A stretch of 58,312 nt of DNA from a virus, in IMG/VR virus record IMGVR_UViG_3300042475_000814, positions 1 through 58,312 of that record, one strand, 5' to 3'. Within the stretch, counting starts at the first letter, position 1; each line of letters starts with the position of its first letter. A program made the translations under genes and the position numbers. This document shows positions 51,154-58,297 of this stretch, piece by piece. The notes below the pieces were generated by a model. That model ran no database searches and had not been told where the DNA came from. It worked only from the letters and a program-made list of their open reading frames with translations.

Positions 51154-51839
51154 GCTAATTCCTTTTTCTTAGATTTAAATGCTGATAATAATTCTGCGTA
51201 TACTTCGTTGTGTTCTTCTTTCAGCTTGTCGTAGATAATTCTATTCACCTTAAATATCTCGTCTACATCTGCGGGCGTGTTTGTAATGGCAAGTAATGTA
51301 GAAGTGGCTAACTTAACCGCATCCTGAAATAAATCATTCGTGGATACAGTAATCTGCCAAGATCCTTCTTTACCGCTAATAGTTTCCTTAACTTCCTTAA
51401 CAGGGGGCTTTACCGGTTTCTCATTAGTAATCTCTTTGCCTGTCTCTTTACCAGTTACCGCATCTAGAGAATCATGCTCACAGATTTCAAACGCCATAGT
51501 CCATAAATACCGCCTTAAGTAAGTCTGCACCGCACCTAGGTTCTGCACTTCATGGCATCCCTTTAACTGCGCCGAGGACATGGGCGATGTAAAGGTAGTA
51601 AACGAGGTTGCAACATTCGGTTCTACTGCATCTATATCGTGAAAGGTTAAATACGCCGTATCCGGTGTAAACGATACAATCCCACATAAACCCACTTTAA
51701 GACATATCTCCTGAATTTCCGGCAGGAAGTCTGCTAACTCAAAATACTCATAGCCAGCAAATTTATTCTTACCTGACTTTGACAACTTAGTTCTTTGGAG
51801 CTGTATGCGAGCCTCCTGTAACTTTCTATATATACTCAT
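51150..51839 (-). CDS. erf: ERF-family single-strand annealing protein
   Basis: The start at 51839 (MSIYRKLQEARIQLQR) makes an ATGA overlap; one 14 codons earlier would not. KSGKNKFAGYEYFELADFLPEIQEI, LTFHDID and QTYLRRYLWTMAFEI are hallmarks of ERF proteins (phage P22 Erf), which form rings and anneal single strands for recombination or genome circularisation. The C-terminal third is a linker and helical tail. Works with the Cas4/RecB-like nuclease at 52221. Confidence 0.85.
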   Translation of the reverse strand: MSIYRKLQEARIQLQRTKLSKSGKNKFAGYEYFELADFLPEIQEICLKVGLCGIVSFTPDTAYLTFHDIDAVEPNVATSFTTFTSPMSSAQLKGCHEVQNLGAVQTYLRRYLWTMAFEICEHDSLDAVTGKETGKEITNEKPVKPPVKEVKETISGKEGSWQITVSTNDLFQDAVKLATSTLLAITNTPADVDEIFKVNRIIYDKLKEEHNEVYAELLSAFKSKKKELA

Positions 51840-52060
51840 TTTTTTATCCAAAATACTGCAACAATTAATAAGAAAATCCAACCTATTGCAAGCACATTTT
51901 TTATCATCACAAGGTTGTCTTGTTTCTGCGCCCGACCACTAAAGATTAAAGCCCTTTGTAGTCTTAGCATATCCATGTCATCTATCATCTGTGGTTTAGG
52001 GGATTCGTTGTATCTCGAACCAATCTTAATGCCGGTGCTGGTTGTGTATGGTGTGTTCAT
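51836..52060 (-). CDS. Tail-anchored membrane protein, 74 aa
   Basis: A soluble part (MIDDMDMLRLQRALIFSGR) is followed by one C-terminal span (IGWIFLLIVAVFWIKK). Coupled by ATGA on both sides. Function unknown. Confidence 0.65.
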   Translation of the reverse strand: MNTPYTTSTGIKIGSRYNESPKPQMIDDMDMLRLQRALIFSGRAQKQDNLVMIKNVLAIGWIFLLIVAVFWIKK

Positions 52061-52224
52061 CCTAAACTCCCTAAGTATCTGTCAGCAAACTCTTCTGCAT
52101 AGGCCATTAAATGTGGAGTGTAATCTCCAAAAATCTCTACGTTTTCCGTCCATTCCTTATAGTGATATGAATTTCCAGCCAATGCCACCATAAAGTCGTA
52201 TACCATTTCTTGTCTAGTTTTCAT
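52057..52224 (-). CDS. Small hypothetical protein, 55 aa
   Basis: The frame MKTRQEMVYDFMVALAGNSY ... YAEEFADRYLGSLG starts as ATGA with the nuclease stop and ends as ATGA with the next start. Resembles small helical phage proteins. Unknown function. Confidence 0.6.
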   Translation of the reverse strand: MKTRQEMVYDFMVALAGNSYHYKEWTENVEIFGDYTPHLMAYAEEFADRYLGSLG

Positions 52225-53096
52225 ACTTTCTCCTTTAAATAATCTTGATACTGTTTACAAAACTTATTAACTGGACAAAACGTGTCGCACCTTGTCCGCT
52301 CTCCCGCCCGTACTTCTACTTCATACCCTTTACCGAGTTCATCCATCTTTGCTTGTGCCTCCACTTCATCCGTGAAGACGTTTGTTGCTCGTTTATTCCC
52401 AATTTTCTTAACCGCATAAGAAGTCTGTTTTTCCCACATTTCGACAGATGTGCAGAGAACATAATCTTCCCCAGTCTCGGTGGCCAAATACGCATTGGAA
52501 TGTAGTCCAATCCTTTCTTTAATAAAACTCTCACGGGCTTCGTATGTCCACAGTGGTACATCAATAACCTTGACGGGGGCTTCAGGATAACCCTCCTTGT
52601 TTTGCGCATCCCTTCTACTCCAATCTCTGATTATGGCTATAATCTCAATCTTCTTTACAGGTGTCTTCTTTACACTTTCCACTAGCCAAGCGTAAATATT
52701 TAACTGTTGTTCCCATTCAATCTTTTCATTCATTACCGCCCATGCACCGGTAGTCTTGTAGTCAGAGACAATAATTCCATCCTCTTCGACTCGCTGCAAA
52801 TCAATTGCGCCCGAAATATTCCAGCCATCTACCTCTGCGTGTAGCCTTTGCTCAATGATATGGTTATCATCCTTGCCAAGTTCTAATATAGAGTGGATAG
52901 CCGTGCCGAATATAGCCCATATCCTGTCCGTTACATCCTCCTCTAGATTCTCCCAATGAGTTTTCCTCAGTTGAGCAATCTGTGGTGGCATCAGTAATTC
53001 AGTAGCAGATAAGTGTGCCTTACCCTTTGAATAAGTCGGTCTTTCCAAAACATTGACGAATGTCTGTGGCAAGTTAAACTTGTTAGTTAGTTTCAT
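52221..53096 (-). CDS. Cas4/RecB-like PD-(D/E)XK exonuclease
   Basis: The start at 53096 (MKLTNKFNLPQTF) has GGAGG upstream and is preferred to one 14 codons earlier. GTAIHSILE (His near 68), Glu near 82, GAIDL (Asp near 99) and SDYKT (Asp 112, Lys 114) form the RecB-type nuclease core. Near the C-terminus CDTFCPVNKFC suggests an iron-sulfur cluster as in Cas4/AddB. First gene of the leftward operon. It would resect ends for the ERF annealing protein. Confidence 0.85.
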   Translation of the reverse strand: MKLTNKFNLPQTFVNVLERPTYSKGKAHLSATELLMPPQIAQLRKTHWENLEEDVTDRIWAIFGTAIHSILELGKDDNHIIEQRLHAEVDGWNISGAIDLQRVEEDGIIVSDYKTTGAWAVMNEKIEWEQQLNIYAWLVESVKKTPVKKIEIIAIIRDWSRRDAQNKEGYPEAPVKVIDVPLWTYEARESFIKERIGLHSNAYLATETGEDYVLCTSVEMWEKQTSYAVKKIGNKRATNVFTDEVEAQAKMDELGKGYEVEVRAGERTRCDTFCPVNKFCKQYQDYLKEKV

Positions 53097-53128
53097 TAAT
53101 CCTCCATGTTGTACTACAATCCAACTAC

Positions 53129-53157
53129 AGAATAGCAAATCTATTTTTAAATGTCAA
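53129..53157 (-). promoter_or_regulatory. Strong promoter of the leftward recombination operon
   Basis: On the minus strand TTGACA (53152-53157), 17-base spacer and TATTCT (53129-53134) with an extended -10 TG. The inverted repeat TTGTACTACAA (53109-53119) and a second TTGTAC (53163-53168) flank it and may be operators. It drives the nuclease gene at 53096. Confidence 0.75.
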
Positions 53158-53200
53158 CAGGTTGTACCCATATATTTTCATGTGTTGCAAAGGAACAAAA

Positions 53201-53518
53201 ATGGCCGGTGTTTCCCCTACCCAGCGCAGTCTAAAGATTATGCGAGAGCGTGGTTATCATTGTGAGATAGTAGAAAAATGGAATAGTTTTGTAAAAATAC
53301 GACAAGACCTCTTCGGATTCATTGATGTTCTATGCCTTGGCCAGAACGAGATTATTGGTGTTCAGACCACGACTAGCGCACATATGGCCGAGCGGATTCA
53401 TAAAATTAAAGATCACGCAAACTATCAGGCGGTAGTAGATTCGGGCATCAAGATACTTGTGCATGGCTGGGTAAAACGCACGAATGGAAGGTGGGAATGT
53501 CGTGAAGAATTGATATAA
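53201..53518 (+). CDS. Small PD-(D/E)XK-like nuclease, 105 aa
   Basis: The start at 53201 (MAGVSPTQRSLKIMRERGY) has AAAGGAA upstream. IRQDLFGFIDVLCLGQNEII, GVQTTTSAHMAERIHKI matches a small phage nuclease family in which D-I-D and the xVQxT segment replace the usual ExK. Probably acts on branched or single-stranded DNA, or in packaging. Followed by a terminator at 53541. Confidence 0.7.
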   Translation: MAGVSPTQRSLKIMRERGYHCEIVEKWNSFVKIRQDLFGFIDVLCLGQNEIIGVQTTTSAHMAERIHKIKDHANYQAVVDSGIKILVHGWVKRTNGRWECREELI

Positions 53519-53540
53519 TTGATTGGTGAGAAGTGATTTA

Positions 53541-53568
53541 GGGGGCTGAAATATGTCCCCTTTTTTTT
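53541..53568 (+). terminator. Rho-independent terminator after the small nuclease
   Basis: GGGGGC (53541-53546) pairs with GTCCCC (53555-53560, one G.U), followed by eight T residues. It separates the small nuclease gene from the non-coding region. Confidence 0.85.
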
Positions 53569-53620
53569 GTCTATAGACGCTAAATGAGACAATATGATAC
53601 TATATGTCAACAGTTCTATC

Positions 53621-53725
53621 TGTTAGCACTCCTCCGTGCGAACCCTAATGCCCTAGACTAATCCACTAGGGCATTTTCTCTGTTAGCCTAACACTTCCTT
53701 ACAGCAAGCTAACACTTCATTAACA
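53621..53725 (+). promoter_or_regulatory. Cluster of TGTTAG/CTAACA boxes
   Basis: TGTTAG at 53621-53626 and 53681-53686, CTAACA at 53688-53693 and 53709-53714, and TTAACA at 53720-53725. TGTTAGCCTAACA (53681-53693) is a perfect inverted repeat and CTAACACTTC is directly repeated at 21-base spacing (53688 and 53709). This looks like an operator array just upstream of the promoter at 53747. Confidence 0.5.
53647..53679 (+). terminator. Second terminator-like hairpin
   Basis: AATGCCCTA (53647-53655) and TAGGGCATT (53667-53675) form a perfect 9-bp stem with an 11-base loop, followed by a short T-rich stretch. With the terminator at 53541 it insulates the RNA region. Confidence 0.65.
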
Positions 53726-53746
53726 CTAGCAATCTTTTAAAAGTTA

Positions 53747-53755
53747 TGTTATAGT
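53747..53755 (+). promoter_or_regulatory. Extended -10 promoter of the structured RNA
   Basis: TGTTATAGT is an extended -10 element whose expected start (about 53761-53763) coincides with the first helix strand of the RNA. A weak TTAACA lies at 53720-53725, too far for a normal -35, so an activator or the boxes upstream may help. Confidence 0.45.
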
Positions 53756-53760
53756 TTAAC

Positions 53761-54197
53761 TATTGCGACCTGAGAACCGCTAAGAGTCCCTTGATAGGTA
53801 TATTGATAGGGCGTTTTACTAAGTTACTGATAGTGCTTACCTAAACGTCCTAGTTCTCAGCAATATATCTTTTAAGGGATTTTTTTATTGGTCGTAATCG
53901 CAGAACGGCGATACAGATGGTTATTCCCAGCTACCTTACATGGGAACTTGCTAATGACCGAGCAAGTAAATGAAACAGGTTGCGCTTGTAGTGTATACAC
54001 GGGGCGGCGCAGTGGAACTTAAATGGGTATCCACACGAACAGAACATGATAAAGGTGATGCGAAGCTAGTTTGGCCGACTAGAGTTGACAGGCGTTCTGG
54101 AAGATAAACATTACCTCAGGGAGCAGTGGGAGCAATCCGGCTGAAGGTGGTTAAAGACTATGTTGAGTTACAAGGCATATCACCATCTCGCCCCGTG
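53761..54197 (+). ncRNA. Large structured non-coding RNA (candidate, about 440 nt)
   Basis: No credible gene fits this GC-richer stretch, yet it has many exact pairings in order. 5' domain: TATTG/CAATA, CTGAGAAC/GTTCTCAG (53770-53777 with 53853-53860), GGGCGTTT/AAACGTCC inside it. Middle: GTAATCGC/GCGATAC (53894/53908), TTCCCA/TGGGAA (53924/53941), ACTTGCT/AGCAAGT (53946/53961). 3' domain closed by CACGGGGCG/CGCCCCGTG (53998-54006 with 54189-54197), containing GTGGA/TCCAC (54012/54030), CAGAAC/GTTCTG (54040/54094), CTAGT/ACTAG (54066/54078) and ACCTCAG/CTGAAGGT (54113/54141). TGCGC/GCGCA (53981/54007) crosses the closing helix as a pseudoknot. It resembles large ornate phage RNAs (GOLLD, ROOL) in style only. 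The 3' end is not marked by a T run. Confidence 0.7.
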
Positions 54198-54220
54198 GTT
54201 AACACCGTTTATCTACAGAG

Positions 54221-54264
54221 ATGACAAAGTATAGATTCATGTGCTATAATAAGTGTGGTATAAT
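54221..54264 (+). promoter_or_regulatory. Promoter(s) of the ParB-like/helicase/primase operon
   Basis: ATGACA (54221-54226), 18-base spacer and a perfect TATAAT (54245-54250) with extended -10 TG. A second TGGTATAAT (TATAAT at 54259-54264) follows 14 bases later. The ribosome site CGGAGAG and ATG of the ParB-like gene lie 34 bases beyond. Confidence 0.75.
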
Positions 54265-54297
54265 AACAGTGGATTCTGTTTAACGGAGAGAGAGAAT

Positions 54298-55083
54298 ATG
54301 AAGATAGAAGATATAGTAATTGACGCTAAGACGCAGATGCGTGAAATCAGCGAAGACGTAGTAACTGACTACACTGAGAAGCTATTAGATGGAGTTAAAT
54401 TCCCGCCCGTGGAAGTGTTTACAGACGGGAAAATCACTTGGTTAGTGGACGGGTTTCAAAGACTGTTAGCGCACCAACGGGCAAAGTTAGCACACATTGA
54501 AGCAGTCACTCATAAAGGAACGCTACGAGACGCTCAGTTTTATGCGTTAGGAGTAAATGATAAGCACGGCAAGCCTAGAACGATTAAGGATAAAACAAAT
54601 GCGGTATTAACCGCCTTAGAAGATATGGAATGGGGGCTATTAAGCAATAGAGAAATAGCCAAGGCGTGTAATGTATCCCATGTATTTGTGGCAAAAGTTA
54701 AGAAATCCTTAGAAAAACCATCAAAAAAGAAGCCAAAAAAGGCACAAAAAAAGCCCGCAACGCTCGTAGTTAAAGGCTCTGAGTCTGAAGTGGTAACGTT
54801 ACCACTTGAGTATGATCCTAGGGAAGATCAGATTACTGAACTGTCTACAACCAATCGGCAATTATCAGAAGAGAATACTAAGTTAAAGGATAAAGACTTA
54901 GTTGTTAACGAAGATAAGGCGGTGGTGCTGGACGAAATTACCGGTTTGCGTAATCAGATTAAAGGGCTGGAGGCAGAGTTAAAGGCGGTTAAAAACTCCC
55001 GTGATCAGTTCCAAAATAAGAATCTAGAGTTAATAAAACAGGTAAAATATTTAGAGAATAAGATTAAGAAGTCCGGATTGTAA
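54298..55083 (+). CDS. ParB-like DNA-binding protein
   Basis: The start at 54298 (MKIEDIVIDAKTQMREISED) has CGGAGAG upstream. Residues 1-85 are a ParB/Srx domain (VTDYTEKLLDGVKFPPVEVF, LVDGFQRLLAHQRA); residues about 120-145 an HTH (LLSNREIAKACNVSHVFVAK), as in ParB. A Lys/Ala/Pro linker follows, then a C-terminal coiled coil (EITGLRNQIKGLEAELKAVK). No ParA is present. A palindromic site lies within the gene. It may act as a partition-like, replication or regulatory factor; such proteins are common in phages. 262 aa. Confidence 0.8.
   Translation: MKIEDIVIDAKTQMREISEDVVTDYTEKLLDGVKFPPVEVFTDGKITWLVDGFQRLLAHQRAKLAHIEAVTHKGTLRDAQFYALGVNDKHGKPRTIKDKTNAVLTALEDMEWGLLSNREIAKACNVSHVFVAKVKKSLEKPSKKKPKKAQKKPATLVVKGSESEVVTLPLEYDPREDQITELSTTNRQLSEENTKLKDKDLVVNEDKAVVLDEITGLRNQIKGLEAELKAVKNSRDQFQNKNLELIKQVKYLENKIKKSGL
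54788..54807. repeat. 20-bp palindrome, copy 3 (perfect)
   Basis: AAGTGGTAACGTTACCACTT, identical to the copy at 40690. It lies in the linker of the ParB-like gene between HTH and coiled coil. ParB-type proteins often bind palindromic sites of this size, and parS sites commonly lie within or next to the gene. Confidence 0.8.
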
Positions 55084-55123
55084 TACCGAAGTTGGGCGGT
55101 TTCCCATCAGGAACGGAGAGAGT

Positions 55124-56602
55124 ATGTTGCAGTTGCGAGAGCATCAGTTGGAAGTTGTTGAGAAGTTAATAGAGGGATTTAAAGAACACCGTTGTCAAAT
55201 ACTATATGCTCCTACCGGATTCGGTAAGACAGAAGTGGCGATGGCTATGATGTTAGAAGTATCTAAGCAGTTTAAAAAGACCGCTATGATACTTGATAGG
55301 GTTGTTCTCGTTGAGCAAACCAGTCTACGCCTAGGTAAGTATCAAATCCCGCACGGGGTTATGCAAGCAAATCATTGGCGTAAACAACCACATGAACGGA
55401 TACAAGTCTGTTCTGCCCAAACCTTAGAAAAGCGCAAGATTATTCCTGAAATGGAATTATTAATCGTGGATGAATGTCATGTCCGGCGCAAAGGAACGCT
55501 AGAGTTAATAAAGAATAACCCCAACCTAAAAGTTATAGGGCTTACTGCTACGCCTTTTACCGATGGGCTAGGGGATACATATACCAATGTGGTCGGTGCG
55601 TCCCCTACTTCTGAGTTAATACAAAAGGGCTGGCTAACTCCTTTGAAAGTCTATATTGCAAAAGAAATAGACATGACGGGCGCAAAGAAGAACTCGTTCG
55701 GTGAGTGGGCGGAAAGCGAAACCACAAGCCGAGGCATGAAGATTACAGGGGATATTATTACCGAGTGGGTTAAATTGACCTACGCAATATATGGTGGCCC
55801 CGCTAAGACTATAGTGTTCTGTTCGGGGGTTAAGCACGGCAAAGACTTAGAGGCCAAGTTTAATGAGGCGGGGTATAACTTTAAGTCTATATCTTATCGA
55901 GAGGATGACGAATACAAACGGATAACTATTGAAGACTTTGCCCGCCCTGATACAGACATTGTTGGTCTTATTGCCACAGACATTCTAACCCGTGGGTTTG
56001 ATGTAAGTGATGTAATGATAGGTGTATCTGCCCGCCCTTTTAGTAAGTCGTTCTCTAGCCATGTTCAGCAGATGGGTAGGGTTATGCGCCCGCATGAGGG
56101 TAAGGATTGGGCATATTGGCTAGATCATTCCGGTAATTATTTAAGATTCCGTAAAGAGTGGGATGAGTTATATGATGAAGGGGTTAAGGAGTTAAAAGAC
56201 GGAGCAGAGTCTACCAAAAAAGAGCCAACAGAAAAGGAAAAGAAACAATCCATATGCCCTGCTTGTAAAGGATTATGGACTTCAAGCACAGATATTTGTA
56301 ACGAATGTGGACATGTCCGTCAGTCTAAAGTAATGTTTGAATCCGTGGCTGGAGAGTTAGTCGAGTTGGACGGGGTTAGTAGACAGGCAGATACAAATGC
56401 ATCACAGTTTTACGCAGAGGTGCTTTACTATGCAAGACTACAAGGATACAAGGATGGTTGGGCAGCATACAAATATAAAGAGAAGTTCGGCATCTTCCCG
56501 TCCAGATATCTAAGTAGCATTGCGCCACAACCACCTAGTAATAAAACATTAGGTTGGATTAAATCACGCAACATAGCATATGCAAAGGCTAGACAACAAT
56601 GA
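55124..56602 (+). CDS. SF2 DNA helicase with C-terminal zinc ribbon
   Basis: Walker A APTGFGKTE (29-37), DECH (116-119), GLTATPF (139-145) and a motif VI QMGRVMRP (around 318) define an SF2 DEAD/H-box helicase of the RecG/UvsW-like phage group. Residues about 374-393 carry CPACKG ... CNECGH, a four-cysteine zinc ribbon. The final 100 residues are helical. It would unwind DNA for replication with the primase-like protein that overlaps its stop. GGAGAGAG precedes the ATG. Confidence 0.9.
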   Translation: MLQLREHQLEVVEKLIEGFKEHRCQILYAPTGFGKTEVAMAMMLEVSKQFKKTAMILDRVVLVEQTSLRLGKYQIPHGVMQANHWRKQPHERIQVCSAQTLEKRKIIPEMELLIVDECHVRRKGTLELIKNNPNLKVIGLTATPFTDGLGDTYTNVVGASPTSELIQKGWLTPLKVYIAKEIDMTGAKKNSFGEWAESETTSRGMKITGDIITEWVKLTYAIYGGPAKTIVFCSGVKHGKDLEAKFNEAGYNFKSISYREDDEYKRITIEDFARPDTDIVGLIATDILTRGFDVSDVMIGVSARPFSKSFSSHVQQMGRVMRPHEGKDWAYWLDHSGNYLRFRKEWDELYDEGVKELKDGAESTKKEPTEKEKKQSICPACKGLWTSSTDICNECGHVRQSKVMFESVAGELVELDGVSRQADTNASQFYAEVLYYARLQGYKDGWAAYKYKEKFGIFPSRYLSSIAPQPPSNKTLGWIKSRNIAYAKARQQ

Positions 56603-57369
56603 CATTCGAATCGTTTGCAAAAAAGCACGGGCTTATTATTGAAGATGTTGTAATGGATAAGTGGATGCGTGTCCCAACTCAGGACAAGCCAAACAAACGT
56701 AATGGTGCATACATATGGGATGGTAGGAATGGTGCGATCATTAACTTTGCCAAGCATGAGAATCACATAATCTATAAAGATGATGTGACTAGGTATGACC
56801 CGTTTATCCAAGAGAAGATAAGAAAATCAGAAAAAGATAAACTCGATAAACAACTCAAGGCCAAGAGGAAAGCGGTCTTTATTGTGACTAGTGCGGTGCA
56901 AGCAGAACATCCGTATTTAGAGAAAAAGGGTTTCAGTAAAGGGCTTGTATGGAATAGCCTTTTAGTCGTCCCGATGCGGATTGATGGAGACTTAGTGGGT
57001 TGCCAACTCATCACGCCTGACGGGGATAAGAAGTTTCTAACAGGGCAATTAACCAAGGGCGCATCTCTCACGATAGACAATAAGGGTAGGGATATACTCG
57101 TAGAGGGATTGGCAACGGGCTTGAGTGTCCGCCAAGTCCTCAAAGAACATAACAAGAGATATACAATTCACATTTGTTTTTCTGCATCTAATATGCTGGA
57201 GATAGCCAAGGGCAAGCATAACCCGCTAGTCATCGCAGACCATGATGAGATAGGAATAAAAACTGCCCAAAAAATCGGGCAGTATTGGCTAAGTGATACA
57301 GAGGGAGAAGACTTCAATGATGCGCACCAGCGTGGATACATAGGCAATATTATTGAACTGTTGGAGTGA
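56599..57369 (+). CDS. TOPRIM primase-like protein
   Basis: The ATG overlaps the helicase stop as ATGA. The N-terminal part (KWMRVPTQDKPNKRNGAYIW, DGRNGAIINF) resembles the DUF7146-like front of phage primase/helicase proteins. The C-terminal half is TOPRIM: ILVEGLATGLSVRQVL with the catalytic Glu, VIADHDEIGIKTAQKI with the DxD pair, then GEDFNDAHQRGY. There is no zinc finger, so it may depend on the helicase zinc ribbon. It would make primers for host polymerase. Confidence 0.85.
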   Translation: MTFESFAKKHGLIIEDVVMDKWMRVPTQDKPNKRNGAYIWDGRNGAIINFAKHENHIIYKDDVTRYDPFIQEKIRKSEKDKLDKQLKAKRKAVFIVTSAVQAEHPYLEKKGFSKGLVWNSLLVVPMRIDGDLVGCQLITPDGDKKFLTGQLTKGASLTIDNKGRDILVEGLATGLSVRQVLKEHNKRYTIHICFSASNMLEIAKGKHNPLVIADHDEIGIKTAQKIGQYWLSDTEGEDFNDAHQRGYIGNIIELLE

Positions 57370-57541
57370 GAGGCTGGCTTGCTATAGCACCTCCCTCCGA
57401 GTAATAAACATCTTCCATGAACAAGGCGGTTTGTATGATTCTATGTGCGAGTGCGTGTGCTTTACCATCTGCACCTAAAGACTCTGCCGTGATGCTAATG
57501 TTATCACCTTGATCTTGCAAGTAGATTATAGTTAATCCCAC
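57350..57541 (-). CDS. Small hypothetical protein, 63 aa
   Basis: MGLTIIYLQDQGDNISITAE, KAHALAHRIIQTALFMEDVY is an alpha/beta protein without known family. Its end overlaps the end of the primase-like gene by 20 bases, tail to tail. Last gene of the leftward operon that probably continues round the circle from position 1. Confidence 0.6.
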   Translation of the reverse strand: MGLTIIYLQDQGDNISITAESLGADGKAHALAHRIIQTALFMEDVYYSEGGAIASQPLTPTVQ

Positions 57542-57828
57542 AGAACTCCTTTCAGGTATTTCCTACCTTTTTCGGTAATTCTACACCTTTTCTCCCGTGT
57601 ATCTGAGGGCTTTTCTATGATGGTGATTAGGTTAGCATCCTTTAGTGATATTAGGGCTTTGTGGAGTGTTGCTTGCCCGCCTATGCCCATGTCCCTACCC
57701 TGTTTAATAATCTGCATAACAGTCGCGCGCCATTCCTCTACTTCGAGATAAACGATATCAAGTAGTATCTCCGCTTGCTGGCTTATCCCCATTTTCTTCC
57801 TGTGCGTAAAGTGTTTTATAGGATTCAT
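57532..57828 (-). CDS. MarR-like winged-helix protein, 98 aa
   Basis: After a short basic N-terminus, MGIGGQATLHKALISLKDANLI and the wing SDTREKRCRITEKGRKYL show the MarR DxR wing pattern. It is shorter than usual MarR proteins (about 140), lacking a full dimer domain. Likely a phage regulator. The start at 57828 is fixed by ATGA. Confidence 0.75.
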   Translation of the reverse strand: MNPIKHFTHRKKMGISQQAEILLDIVYLEVEEWRATVMQIIKQGRDMGIGGQATLHKALISLKDANLITIIEKPSDTREKRCRITEKGRKYLKGVLWD

Positions 57829-58124
57829 GCAATAACCCCGCTTGCACCTTCAATGTAGTTTTGTTTCTTAACATCGAAAAAACTAAATGTTTCCCATGTT
57901 TTTCCATCTTCAGACGGGTCGATTACCATTTCATAACTTCGTGTATTAATCCAAAAATTATGATGTTTGCGTTCTTTCTCTTCCGCACCTGATTTATCTA
58001 ACATATCGCTAATTGCGCCATCTGTTCCATCATTAATAATAATCCAATACTCTTGCTCAAGATTAAAGATTAATGTAATGGTTACACGATTGGTAAGCCT
58101 TACATGATGTATTGTTGCTTTCAT
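57825..58124 (-). CDS. Hypothetical protein, 99 aa
   Basis: Beta-rich protein (MKATIHHVRLTNRVTITLIF, YWIIINDGTDGAISDML), no family recognised. ATGA overlaps at both ends. Confidence 0.65.
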   Translation of the reverse strand: MKATIHHVRLTNRVTITLIFNLEQEYWIIINDGTDGAISDMLDKSGAEEKERKHHNFWINTRSYEMVIDPSEDGKTWETFSFFDVKKQNYIEGASGVIA

Positions 58125-58297
58125 ACTTCCTCCTTAATATCTAAATCATATTTTTCTTGTAACTGCTCATCGCTATAACTGTTAAATCCACCATCAGCAA
58201 AAAATTCTGTTACATCCTTAATATAGGGATGCCCATTATTTATAAACCATTCAAGTTCATATTTTGTAAGTGCGTAAATTAATTCTTGCCTGTTCAT
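58121..58297 (-). CDS. Small hypothetical protein, 58 aa
   Basis: MNRQELIYALTKYELEWFIN ... LQEKYDLDIKEEV from an ATG at 58297 behind AGGGGGGAAG, ending as ATGA with the next start. Same style as the small genes at the left edge, which supports joining the two ends. Confidence 0.65.
   Translation of the reverse strand: MNRQELIYALTKYELEWFINNGHPYIKDVTEFFADGGFNSYSDEQLQEKYDLDIKEEV

Noticed and set aside
54085-54110. TTGACA inside the structured RNA as a promoter
   Set aside because: No -10 element at proper spacing, and the bases are part of predicted helices.
53761-54197. Group I intron, RNase P RNA or tmRNA
   Set aside because: No P3/P7 core sequences, no RNase P conserved boxes, no tRNA-like ends or tag frame; also not inside a gene.
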